From: Neodiprion pinetum
Taxonomy: Eukaryota; Arthropoda; Insecta; Hymenoptera; Diprionidae
DNA length: 64,000 nucleotides
NCBI RefSeq assembly: GCF_021155775.2
Contig: NC_060236.1
Location: 13,813,290 to 13,877,289 of the forward strand
Reading direction: 5' to 3'
The notes under the pieces were generated by a model, which was not told the DNA's origin, searched no databases, and worked only from the letters and a program-made list of their open reading frames with translations. Below, one piece after another: positions 47,531 to 55,795 of this stretch (within the stretch, counting starts at the first letter, position 1; the number at the start of each line of letters is the position of its first letter). The translations under genes were made by a program, and so were the position numbers.

Positions 47531-47788
47531 CGTCGAATTGGTGGACGGTGGCTCGTACTCCTACACTGGTTGTTTACGCGTCTCTCTTTCTCACTCCCGC
47601 ACTCTTCTGCGAACACATGCAGATAACATGTTTACACACGCTTTACTGGTACCTCTAACACTCATACTTGCACACCCTCATACACATGTTTGCTTCGCTT
47701 TCGGCAATTACTGCGTAGCTCCGCTGTACATTCCGATATATTTTTTTTTTTTTTTTTATGGTACAATTTCAGCAATCTGGCTAGCGGC
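47531..47788. other. Short non-coding stretch between pol and env
   Basis: It holds a poly(T) run at about 47739-47757 (poly(A) on the element strand) and possible splice signals for env. I see nothing else in it. Confidence 0.5.
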
Positions 47789-50700
47789 TTATACCACTGC
47801 CAGTTTAACCTTGTCAACATGCTTCCTTATCCTCTTCCCATTTTCTGCCTCTAGTATTATATTACTATGGTCAGTTATTTGGACAATTTTATATGGGCCA
47901 TAATATTGGGAGTCGAACTTACCCTTACGAGGTTCCTTAAGGACATAGGCAAGGTCGCTCACTTTACCTGGGAAAGGACGGACTTTCTTGTCGTAGTATT
48001 TTTTGGTTGTTTCCTTCGCGCGATTTTGATTTTCACCGGCCATTTCGCGTATTTCGGAGAGGCGTTTTATTAGCTCGATAATATACGAATTATACGTGGA
48101 TAGTTTTTCGTCCACGGGGAACTGACTCGGTAGCCGAGGCAGCCTCCCGTACACGATTTCGTAAGGGGTGAAATTTGTCGCCTCGTGCACGCTAGTGTTA
48201 TACGATAATTCCGCGTAAGGCAACAAACGGTCCCAATCGTCGTACGTACCTGCATACTGCTTTATATATTCTGCTAGCAGTATGTGACTTCGTTCGAGCG
48301 CTCCGTTCGTCTGTGGTCGATAGCCGGAAGTCGTTATTTGATTTATATGAAAGATTTTGGATATTTCGCGTAGTAAATTTCCGGTAAAGGCTGCTCCGCG
48401 ATCAGTAAGGATCGCACGGGGAGCTCCGAATTGCGCAATTAATCGCCTCGCCATAGCTTCGGCGATCGTAGTCGCTTTTAAATCGGGTATCGGTTCCGCT
48501 AAACAATATTTCGATAGGTGGTCTTGCATGGTTAGTATGTGTTTATTGCCATGTGGTGTTGTCGGCAACGGACCCACCGTATCGAGTGACACCTTATCAA
48601 AAACGTCAGCTGGCGTATCAGTAATGAGCATCGGCTCGCGCGTTTTCGCTCGAACCAATTTACGTTCCTGACAGCCCTTGCAGCGACGAATATAATTTTG
48701 CACTTCATTTCTCAGCGAAGGCCAATAAAAGCGCTCACGGATTTTACGATAGGTCTTGGTTACCCCTCGATGGCCTCCGACAAGACTCGCATGAAATTCC
48801 TCAATTATTTGCGGGTGTTGTTCATCCGGTGGTCGTCGAATGGTACCGTAGCATATCGTGGTGACTATGTTTGTTTTACCTAGTATCTTGTTTATCCAAT
48901 CGAGCAGTTTTGTGCGCGGTAGTTCGTCCGTATAGTCGCCCGAGCGTGAAATACGAACCGACTTCACGGCCGCTTGTTGAAGAGCGAATTTAAGATTCAC
49001 GAGTCCCTTGTATATGTGCTCGGTGTTTGTTTCGTCGTAGTACCGTTTTTTAATAACAATACTATAAATTTTATTGGACCTATACGGAGTCACCGCTATT
49101 TGTCCGATCGATAAATTCCGGTCTTTAATTGTTTGTCCATCTAGCCTACCTAGGTCAACGAGTAGTTTTCCCACTGAGGTTGATAGTTCTCCATCGGCAG
49201 AGATGAAATGGACTAAATTATCTGGTTTGTACGTTAAACATTCTCGCGAGCTAATTATCGTACTTGTTTTTGCTATAGGTTTTTCTTGGTCAGGTTCCTC
49301 TTCACTGGACGAGTCCAGTGAGGACGACGTGATCGGGGACGAATTCGTGTCTTTCGATCCTATTATGATGGGGTCGTCAGAGAAAGTTATGAATTTGCTT
49401 TTATTACCGGTGGACTTTTCGGAAGGTGTAGCACGTGGTAGCGCACGTGCTCGGTATGGTGTAGACTTTGCAGCCGGGGCCGCATCGTTGCTGGGCAATG
49501 ACCATCTCACCGTGAGGCGGGGAGCGGGCAGTAGAGAGGTCCGAGCGGGCTGCGTGGTGTCGGGTTCGCGCTCGAGTCCCGCGGCCATACTTGTCTCGGG
49601 TCTCTCGCTCGCGTTTTCTCGCGGCATGCTCTCTCTCTCAGCTGGTTGCTCGTCGTTTTCGTCGTCCGCCTCCATTCCTTCTTCTTCCGTGCGTGATGAT
49701 ATCTTCTCCCTCGCACTCAGCCGCCGTACTAATTCCTGGTCCGATGGTGACTTGAACCTGTCTTCCAGTGCTTTCAAGCGGCTGGCAAGCTCGGCATCTC
49801 CGGCGATGTCATCGAAAGGGTCTTGTTCTTGGAGAATAATCTGTGCCTCCTCTTCTACCTCATCCCCCTCCGACAGATGATCAGGCCAGTCAAAATCTGT
49901 TTTATCAGGCCCTTTTTTGGGGTCACGGGAGGAATTGGTGTGATGCCGCTCTTCCAAACGCCTTAATGATTCGTTGAATTTGTTAATTGAATCTTCAAGA
50001 GTTGCCGTAACCGTCTTTGTATTATCCGCTTCCGATTCCTCCGTGCTTCCATCTGAATCGTTGCTGGGTGCGGTGAGCGGGACCGTGATAGTGGCAGGTC
50101 TCTGATCAGCCGTCGCGCTTGCGGATTCCGATGAAAACACCGTCTCTTGGGGACCTCCGAGGGGCTTGACCTCTACGGGGGGTGGAGACTTCGGTCTTTT
50201 CGGAGGAAGTAACTGTGAGGGCAACATACTGCGGTGTAAGCGCTGTATGGGTGGCCCTGAGCTCTCGGGTTCAGATCCAGAGGGTTTCGCATCGGCGGGA
50301 GGTGGGCGCCTCGCGGGTCTTGTAACGACCTTCCCGCGCGTTCGTGTCGCCACCGGGCCTGAGCTCTCCGAGCTCCCCTCTCTTATTTCGGGTACTGTGG
50401 GGACCGTGGGCACGCTGCGTAGGCGCGAACGTGTGCGCGCCGCTATGACTGATGCGTCGGCCTTGGACGGGCCAGCTGATGTCTCAGGTGTCTTGCCCTT
50501 TCTGTTACTGGAAGGTTTCGAAGATAAAGGCAAGATCTGAGCCTTCTGAGGGACATTCGTTTCTACTTCCGAATCACTTGTAGACGAGTGTTTCTCTAGG
50601 TCCACGGGATTACGGGAGAGTGCATCGGCATTTAGATTTTCACGCCCTGGCTTATGTTGAAATTCATAATCGTATTTACATAACCTAATTTTCCATCTGT

Positions 50701-53002
50701 TGAGCCTCTTGCCTGGATCGAGCGTAGAACGCATCCATTTGAGAGGCTCGTGGTCGCTTACGAGCTTAAATTTCCTTCCATAGAGATACGTGGAAAAATG
50801 TTCAATTGAATCGATTATGGCCAGACACTCTTGTTCCGTAGTTCCGTAGTTCTTTTCAGCGTTAGTGAAGATTCTAGAGTGGTACGCGACCGGTAGATCG
50901 TGGCCATCGTGAATTTGCGACAATACTGTACCGAGTGCAAATTCCGAGGCGTCGGTCGTCAAAATAAATTGTTTAGATAGGTCGGGGTATTGTAAGATCG
51001 GTTCTTGACAGAGGGCCTTGCGAAGCCTGCGAAAGCTGTGTTTCTGCTCTCGCTCCCATGCGAACGATTTTCCCTTTTTGAGTAAGTCTGATAAGAGCTT
51101 GGATATGGCAGCGAAATCCGGAATAAACCGACGGTAATAACCGGCAAGTCCCAGAAATTGCCGCACGTTTTTCTGCGTCCTTGGGTGCGGGAATTTACGC
51201 ACTGCCTCTAACTTCTTTGGGTCCATTCGCAACCCGTCGCGGCTAACGATATGCCCAAGATACGCGACTTCGCTACGCAAGAACTCACATTTATCCGGTT
51301 CGAGGACGAGATTAGCTTCCTCGAGGCGTTGCATGAGACGCCGGATTTTAGTCTTGTGCTCTTCGAGAGTTTCCGCAAATACTACGATATCGTCGAGATA
51401 CACGAACAGTTCTGTCCCTTGCAACCCAATCAGCACCCGATCCATCAGGCGCTGAAAGGTCGCAGGCGCGTTTTTAAGACCTTCGGGCATGCGAGCGTAC
51501 TCGTAGTGCCCGTTTATTGTGGAAAACGCCGTCTTCGGACCGTCTCTCCGATCCATTGGGATCTGCTGGAAGCCGCTCGCTAGATCGAATGTCGAAAAGT
51601 ACGTAGCTTTTCCCAGCTGTTCGAGTATTTCTATCATATTCGGGAGGGGGTACGCGTCGGAAATCGTCTTCTCGTTCAATTTACGGAAATCAATGACCAT
51701 GCGCATCCGCGGATTTCCTTGAGAGTCGGGTTTTTTGGGAACTATCCAGACCGGCGAGTTATACGGGGAGCGTGAATGAACAATTATTCCCTCGCTTAGT
51801 TTTTTCTTAACTTGCCGCTCCAGTTCCGACCGATATACTACAGGAAATCTGTATTGTTTTGCGTTTACCGGGAGCTCGTCCACCGTCGGAATCCGATGGC
51901 GAACTTGATCCGTGCATCGCAATCTATCACCTGGTAACTTATACATGTGAGGGTATTCCTCGATGAGACTTATAACATGTGCGCGCTCTACCTCGTTGAG
52001 CCTATCCAACCGCAATGATTTGACTATGGCTTCTACTCGATCCGGCGGCGGAGTAGTTTCTACACCGCTACCGTCGGAGCTTTCGTCGCTCCAATAGCCG
52101 TTCTTCCGATAGTGCTCGAAATCTTCGAGTTCCTGAGGCTCGATTTCTAGTTCGATGTCGTCGAATAGCGTATTTATTGCTAAGACGTAGCACGATCCTC
52201 CCGTAGGAGCAACGATACCTTCTCCGATAAACACACCCGGTTGAGTTTCGATTCGCGGTAAGTATCCCTCCTTTAGATTCGCGTTCTTTAAAGGGATGCT
52301 TATTTGCTCACTCGTACGCGCGCGCAGTTTATAACTTCGTTTCTCCGAAGCGATTTTCGCCGCTAACACGCGCCTTGTGGGTTCTGCGTCGGAAGGAGGT
52401 AGACCTATGAAAGGCTTAGGTCGGATGGGATCGCTTGAGGTAACTAAAGTATTATGGTGAAACGAAATTTCGGCTTTTTCCGCGAAAAAATAAGGTTTAC
52501 CGATTAGCGCATCGCTTCTCAGCGGCAGGTCTCGTAACACATAAAACTTAGCTGGTTTTTCAGAGATATGGAGGACAACTGAGCCGAGTGTCGGAATATC
52601 CGATTCCTCTAATCCTGTTACCCATATTTTATCGTCAGTGTTTACAATTAAGTCTGGATCGAGGGCATTTAGTTTAATTAAGCTGGCTGATGAACCCGTG
52701 TCAAGAAAGAATTTTCCCTTCTTGTTACGAAGTTCGGGAGCACTTAGTTCGACTACTGGGCTCTCCTGGTCGGTGGGGGTCCAGAGAACGAGACATCGTT
52801 CTCCAGGAACCTCACTGACTGTTGGTGTTCTCGGGGTCGACTCGATTCGCTCACTCCGCTCGGGCCCGCAGGGGAATTTGCCCGGCGAGCCCCAGGGCAG
52901 TTTAAAGGCTCCCTTTGCGGGGAACGTCCCCGAGATGACTGTTGCATTAACGGGCAGCACGGGCAACACCTGGTTTGTTTGCAGCAATGTGTATATCCGC
53001 AA
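47789..53002 (-). CDS. pol: Pol polyprotein with a macrodomain between RNase H and integrase
   Basis: 1737 residues counted from the first start codon in the frame at 53002; synthesis probably enters by -1 frameshifting at 52900. Protease: LDTGSSASL (D101). Reverse transcriptase: STFDLASGFQQIP (D473), YLDD (535-538). RNase H: TTDASEF (D684), SDHEPL (D750). Residues 800-1253 are a low-complexity Ser/Pro/acidic linker. Residues 1254-1388 resemble the OARD1/TARG1 class of macrodomain (see the separate entry). Integrase: zinc site H1404, H1411, C1441, C1444; catalytic D1474, D1534, E1570 (D,D35E). The C-terminus has a YGPYKIVQIT GPY/F module. Length is well above the roughly 1000-1100 residues usual for errantivirus pol because of the insert. 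No stops or frameshifts. Confidence 0.92.
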   Translation of the reverse strand: MRIYTLLQTNQVLPVLPVNATVISGTFPAKGAFKLPWGSPGKFPCGPERSERIESTPRTPTVSEVPGERCLVLWTPTDQESPVVELSAPELRNKKGKFFLDTGSSASLIKLNALDPDLIVNTDDKIWVTGLEESDIPTLGSVVLHISEKPAKFYVLRDLPLRSDALIGKPYFFAEKAEISFHHNTLVTSSDPIRPKPFIGLPPSDAEPTRRVLAAKIASEKRSYKLRARTSEQISIPLKNANLKEGYLPRIETQPGVFIGEGIVAPTGGSCYVLAINTLFDDIELEIEPQELEDFEHYRKNGYWSDESSDGSGVETTPPPDRVEAIVKSLRLDRLNEVERAHVISLIEEYPHMYKLPGDRLRCTDQVRHRIPTVDELPVNAKQYRFPVVYRSELERQVKKKLSEGIIVHSRSPYNSPVWIVPKKPDSQGNPRMRMVIDFRKLNEKTISDAYPLPNMIEILEQLGKATYFSTFDLASGFQQIPMDRRDGPKTAFSTINGHYEYARMPEGLKNAPATFQRLMDRVLIGLQGTELFVYLDDIVVFAETLEEHKTKIRRLMQRLEEANLVLEPDKCEFLRSEVAYLGHIVSRDGLRMDPKKLEAVRKFPHPRTQKNVRQFLGLAGYYRRFIPDFAAISKLLSDLLKKGKSFAWEREQKHSFRRLRKALCQEPILQYPDLSKQFILTTDASEFALGTVLSQIHDGHDLPVAYHSRIFTNAEKNYGTTEQECLAIIDSIEHFSTYLYGRKFKLVSDHEPLKWMRSTLDPGKRLNRWKIRLCKYDYEFQHKPGRENLNADALSRNPVDLEKHSSTSDSEVETNVPQKAQILPLSSKPSSNRKGKTPETSAGPSKADASVIAARTRSRLRSVPTVPTVPEIREGSSESSGPVATRTRGKVVTRPARRPPPADAKPSGSEPESSGPPIQRLHRSMLPSQLLPPKRPKSPPPVEVKPLGGPQETVFSSESASATADQRPATITVPLTAPSNDSDGSTEESEADNTKTVTATLEDSINKFNESLRRLEERHHTNSSRDPKKGPDKTDFDWPDHLSEGDEVEEEAQIILQEQDPFDDIAGDAELASRLKALEDRFKSPSDQELVRRLSAREKISSRTEEEGMEADDENDEQPAERESMPRENASERPETSMAAGLEREPDTTQPARTSLLPAPRLTVRWSLPSNDAAPAAKSTPYRARALPRATPSEKSTGNKSKFITFSDDPIIIGSKDTNSSPITSSSLDSSSEEEPDQEKPIAKTSTIISSRECLTYKPDNLVHFISADGELSTSVGKLLVDLGRLDGQTIKDRNLSIGQIAVTPYRSNKIYSIVIKKRYYDETNTEHIYKGLVNLKFALQQAAVKSVRISRSGDYTDELPRTKLLDWINKILGKTNIVTTICYGTIRRPPDEQHPQIIEEFHASLVGGHRGVTKTYRKIRERFYWPSLRNEVQNYIRRCKGCQERKLVRAKTREPMLITDTPADVFDKVSLDTVGPLPTTPHGNKHILTMQDHLSKYCLAEPIPDLKATTIAEAMARRLIAQFGAPRAILTDRGAAFTGNLLREISKIFHINQITTSGYRPQTNGALERSHILLAEYIKQYAGTYDDWDRLLPYAELSYNTSVHEATNFTPYEIVYGRLPRLPSQFPVDEKLSTYNSYIIELIKRLSEIREMAGENQNRAKETTKKYYDKKVRPFPGKVSDLAYVLKEPRKGKFDSQYYGPYKIVQITDHSNIILEAENGKRIRKHVDKVKLAVV
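48839..49243 (-). other. OARD1/TARG1-like macrodomain within pol
   Basis: Pol residues 1254-1388. The segments follow the order of the OARD1 class: a strand and loop LVHFISADGELSTSVGK, GQIAV, then IYSIVIKKR, a helix (LVNLKFALQQAA), VKSVRISRSGDYTDEL, a helix (LLDWINKIL) and a last strand VTTICYG. The K in IKKR and the second D of SGDYTDEL sit where human TARG1 has its catalytic Lys84 and Asp125, with matching local spacing. ADP-ribose binding or ADP-ribosyl hydrolysis is an inference from this pattern. Confidence 0.7.
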
Positions 53003-53838
53003 GGTGTTAACGGACTGGTATATGACCTTCCCGTAGCAGTCTCGCGGTTATCAGACGTTTGCGCGGGTTTAGAAAAGAATCCGGTAGCCGGTTGTGGTGA
53101 CTGGCTTCGGTAAGTAGACATCGGTCTACCTTCCCGAGCCGTCGGCGACGGAGTTCGGGAGTTATAGCGAGCGTAAAGAACACGCGCCATTTCCTCCTGG
53201 TTCGACTCAATTCCTTTCCATTGATTGCTTCGAAGCGCTAGCCTTTCGGCGATTTGGAAGGCTACTTCGAGACTTTCCGGCTCTCGCAAATCTACCGCGG
53301 CTCCGATATGGGTAGGCAACCCTTTTATGAATGAACCTAGCGCGATTCGATGAAGCGGGTCCCGGTTCAATTCTGGCGGATCGACGCCAAAATATGACTT
53401 GTACGCGCTTCTTCCGCCGCTTAGCAAAATTCGGACTTTGTCGTAAAATTGCCCGATGGTTTGATCGCGTTTCATCCGGACCGTCATCAGCGCCTCTGTG
53501 TAATAATCGTAGGTGTGTCCGCGGGCAAGTCGATTCTTCAAGAGTTTCACTAACCCGGCCATGCTCTCGATCTTCTCTCCATAGATACAGTTTCGCGCGT
53601 CCCCGCGTAATCGCGATATCACTGCGCCGAGGTACTGCGGTTCCGCCGCGGCTGGCACGAACATGGACGCGTTTTGGATGTCTTGCAAAAAATCTCGTAA
53701 CGGCATGTTCTTCCCGTCGAATTCGGGAATGTTCGCGAAATTATTTTGAATTGTCAAATTTTCCACCATAGTGCAAACACTAGCGACCAGGTCGGCCGTC
53801 ATATCGGCGGCGTCTCTGGCCTGAGCGTGATTTGGCAT
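52753..53838 (-). CDS. gag: Gag polyprotein of the endogenous retrovirus
   Basis: 361 residues from the ATG at 53838, 193 nt inside the 5' LTR. The first 210 residues are an errantivirus-type capsid domain (FDGKNMPLRDFL, ALGSFIKGLPTHIG, AFQIAERLALR). The remainder is Ser/Pro/Arg-rich. No CX2CX4HX4C knuckle is present; instead a cluster of seven cysteines lies at residues 280-295 (CGYTHCCKQTRCCPCC). The final 250 nt overlap pol. Gag assembles the particle and binds RNA. The sequence is intact. Confidence 0.87.
   Translation of the reverse strand: MPNHAQARDAADMTADLVASVCTMVENLTIQNNFANIPEFDGKNMPLRDFLQDIQNASMFVPAAAEPQYLGAVISRLRGDARNCIYGEKIESMAGLVKLLKNRLARGHTYDYYTEALMTVRMKRDQTIGQFYDKVRILLSGGRSAYKSYFGVDPPELNRDPLHRIALGSFIKGLPTHIGAAVDLREPESLEVAFQIAERLALRSNQWKGIESNQEEMARVLYARYNSRTPSPTAREGRPMSTYRSQSPQPATGFFSKPAQTSDNRETATGRSYTSPLTPCGYTHCCKQTRCCPCCPLMQQSSRGRSPQREPLNCPGARRANSPAGPSGVSESSRPREHQQSVRFLENDVSFSGPPPTRRAQ
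52900..52906 (-). promoter_or_regulatory. -1 ribosomal frameshift site TTTAAAC with downstream stem-loop
   Basis: In the gag frame the codons are CCT TTA AAC, giving T TTA AAC, a canonical slippery heptamer; the pol frame resumes AAA CTG CCC TGG. After a 9-nt spacer (TGCCCTGGG), GCTCGCCGGGC (52890-52880) pairs with GCCCGAGC (52865-52858) as an 8-bp stem with a CC bulge and a 14-nt loop. That placement is typical of a frameshift stimulator. Confidence 0.8.
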
Positions 53839-54005
53839 GTTGATAAGTCCGGGGGTAGGGAAGGATATCGAAAGGATAAGCGATTCTATTACGTGTAGTT
53901 CGACTCCCTAGTTTGAAATAAGAAAAATTCGAAAAATTTTTTGGTTTTTAAAATTTCACAAAAATCGAATCCTCGATTCCAATTCCCAAGGAAAGTCACC
54001 TCTGT

Positions 54006-54023
54006 ATCCCACTTCCGACACCA
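54006..54023 (-). other. Primer-binding site of the endogenous retrovirus
   Basis: TGGTGTCGGAAGTGGGAT lies eight bases inside the 5' LTR on the minus strand. It is closely similar to the site of the partial gypsy element at 1344-1361. The tRNA was not identified. Confidence 0.75.
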
Positions 54024-54031
54024 GTTTAGTC

Positions 54032-54938
54032 TGTCACGTGCGAAGCGGTCTCGCACGCGACGACTTCACCCTCTTTGTTATTACCGAGGTTTATATTTAA
54101 TTTTGGTGGATTCGGAGGCGAACGTCCTCTACAGGGCGTTCCGTGGAAAATGGTTTGGAGGATGTCAATTATGTGGTACCAATTTTGAATGGAAGCGAGT
54201 AGAAATATTTGATGAAAAACTAAAAGGCAGCAGGGTTATCGACAAGGAAGCTTACAGTATTTTCCTATACTACTCACGTTTTCTCTCACTTTCTCTCTCT
54301 TTCGGTTGCTGCTTCGGCCTCGAAGGTGCCGAAGTTCACTTCACTCACTCGCTTACGTACTACACTACTCTACAGAGTTCGTGGCTCGAGGTTCAACACT
54401 TATTACTACTTCAAGGACTAACGCCGCGACGCGAGATGCTTTGGAACACCGCTTATAGAATTAGAGGGATTCCCACTCTAATCGTCGGTGAATCTAAGTC
54501 TGATACTCTTCACACAGCAGCTCTGAAGGAGCCCGGGTTCCGTAGATGTCGTTCTGAGCTGTCTCTAACGGGGACTGTCTTCGCTCGCTCGTCCGACACC
54601 CCTTGGAACGTCGGGCGGCGAGCGAATTTCTGCTGACTTTGCAATTTAAAACAAAGGCTCGCCTCGCAACGGTCATCCTCGAAGCGCGTGATTTCGCGCT
54701 CGCCTTATCCCGGTGTTGATTACACCCGGGATCCAGCGGGCGCGAAGACGCTGACGTTGCTGGCTGTCCAACTACGCCGTTGCGCTTGGCTATACCACGA
54801 ACTGGTTATGATAAAATATTTTATATGTACTAACTAAACCTATGCTTCTTTGTCTCTGAAGATAATAATAATAAATGATGAAATTGTTATGATCGGTAAT
54901 ATGTTACAATTTTGGGTAAATGTGCGGCGCTCGTGACA
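54032..54938 (-). repeat. 5' LTR (907 bp) of the endogenous retrovirus
   Basis: It begins TGTCACGAGCGCC on the minus strand. Equal in length to the 3' LTR with about 14 substitutions and no net indel. The 231-codon plus-strand frame covering it is a shadow. Confidence 0.92.
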
Positions 54939-54957
54939 CACACACACGCATGTATAT

Positions 54958-55509
54958 TAGGGTGGGCCAAAAAAAATGATTATTTTTTTTTACTTTATAC
55001 TTTGAAAATCGGTTGCTAGATGCCTCTAAAGAATTCTCACCAAATATGAGCTCTTCATTTTGATAACAAGGTCCTCCGCTTTACAATTTTGCATTTTTTC
55101 CTGAGTATTAGAAACAAAAATTCATATCTCTTTGACAACTGTTCGTTAAAAAATGTCTTTCCTTACATTCTTGTAGGAAATCGAACGCTCTACAAAAAAG
55201 GTCTCTTACAATTTTTTCGTAAACCTTACCGTTTAAAAGATATCAAAGCTTAAAGTTTGATTATTTTAAGAGAAATTTCTGTTTTGCTTATGAATTTTTC
55301 AACTCGCTTACAAAAAATTTTGATGAATTGCGCAACTCATAGTTTTGTAGGAAATTAACTGCTCTACAAAAATGGTGTCCTATGATTTGTCGATTAAGTT
55401 AAGCGTTTAAAAGATATTCATCGTCAAACTTCAATGCATACTAATTTTAACAGTTTTTGATGAATAATTCGAAAAATTTCAATTTAATTTATAAGTTTCA
55501 TGAAAATTT
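54958..55509. repeat. Left terminal inverted repeat of the DNA transposon
   Basis: Pairs with 58968-59443. It contains about 75 bp (after GTCCTCCGCTTTA, roughly 55085-55167) absent from the right repeat, an insertion or a deletion. Confidence 0.85.
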
Positions 55510-55795
55510 ATTCCAATGTGAGTTCCTAAGAAAAGAGAAATGTTTCAAACTATTTTTCTTTTATTTTTTTAGTTCCATATATGTTTGGTTATATTAAAAA
55601 ACATTAGTGCATTATTTCTAACTGAGAGGCAATGGTTTATTAAATTTCCAAAAAAATAACGTTTTTGTTATAAATTTAATATGAAAAGTATTGATCTTGA
55701 AGAAAAAAAAACGTTCAATTTGTTATTAAAAAGTTTCTTTATTTAATTATCTACTGATGTAAAATTTTTAACATTTATAATATAATCACACACTT

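Larger units (their letters stand above)
42994..54938 (-). mobile_element. Complete errantivirus-like endogenous retrovirus with env and a fourth ORF
   Basis: The element is 11,945 bp with two 907-bp LTRs (TGTCACG..CGTGACA). In its own orientation the order is LTR, PBS, gag, -1 frameshift, pol, env, a zinc-knuckle ORF, polypurine tract, LTR. Gag-pol-env insect elements of this type are the errantiviruses of the Ty3/gypsy group. All four frames are open. By eye the LTRs differ at about 14 positions (around 1.5%), so it is older than the element at 29926. It sits in the CA tract of the satellite; a target duplication cannot be resolved there. Confidence 0.9.

Noticed and set aside
49074..49880. 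268-codon plus-strand frame
   Set aside because: Antisense to the serine-rich linker of pol; low complexity explains the openness.
53941..54636. 231-codon plus-strand frame across the 5' LTR of the retrovirus
   Set aside because: It runs from the leader into the LTR against the element orientation, and its counterpart in the other LTR is broken.
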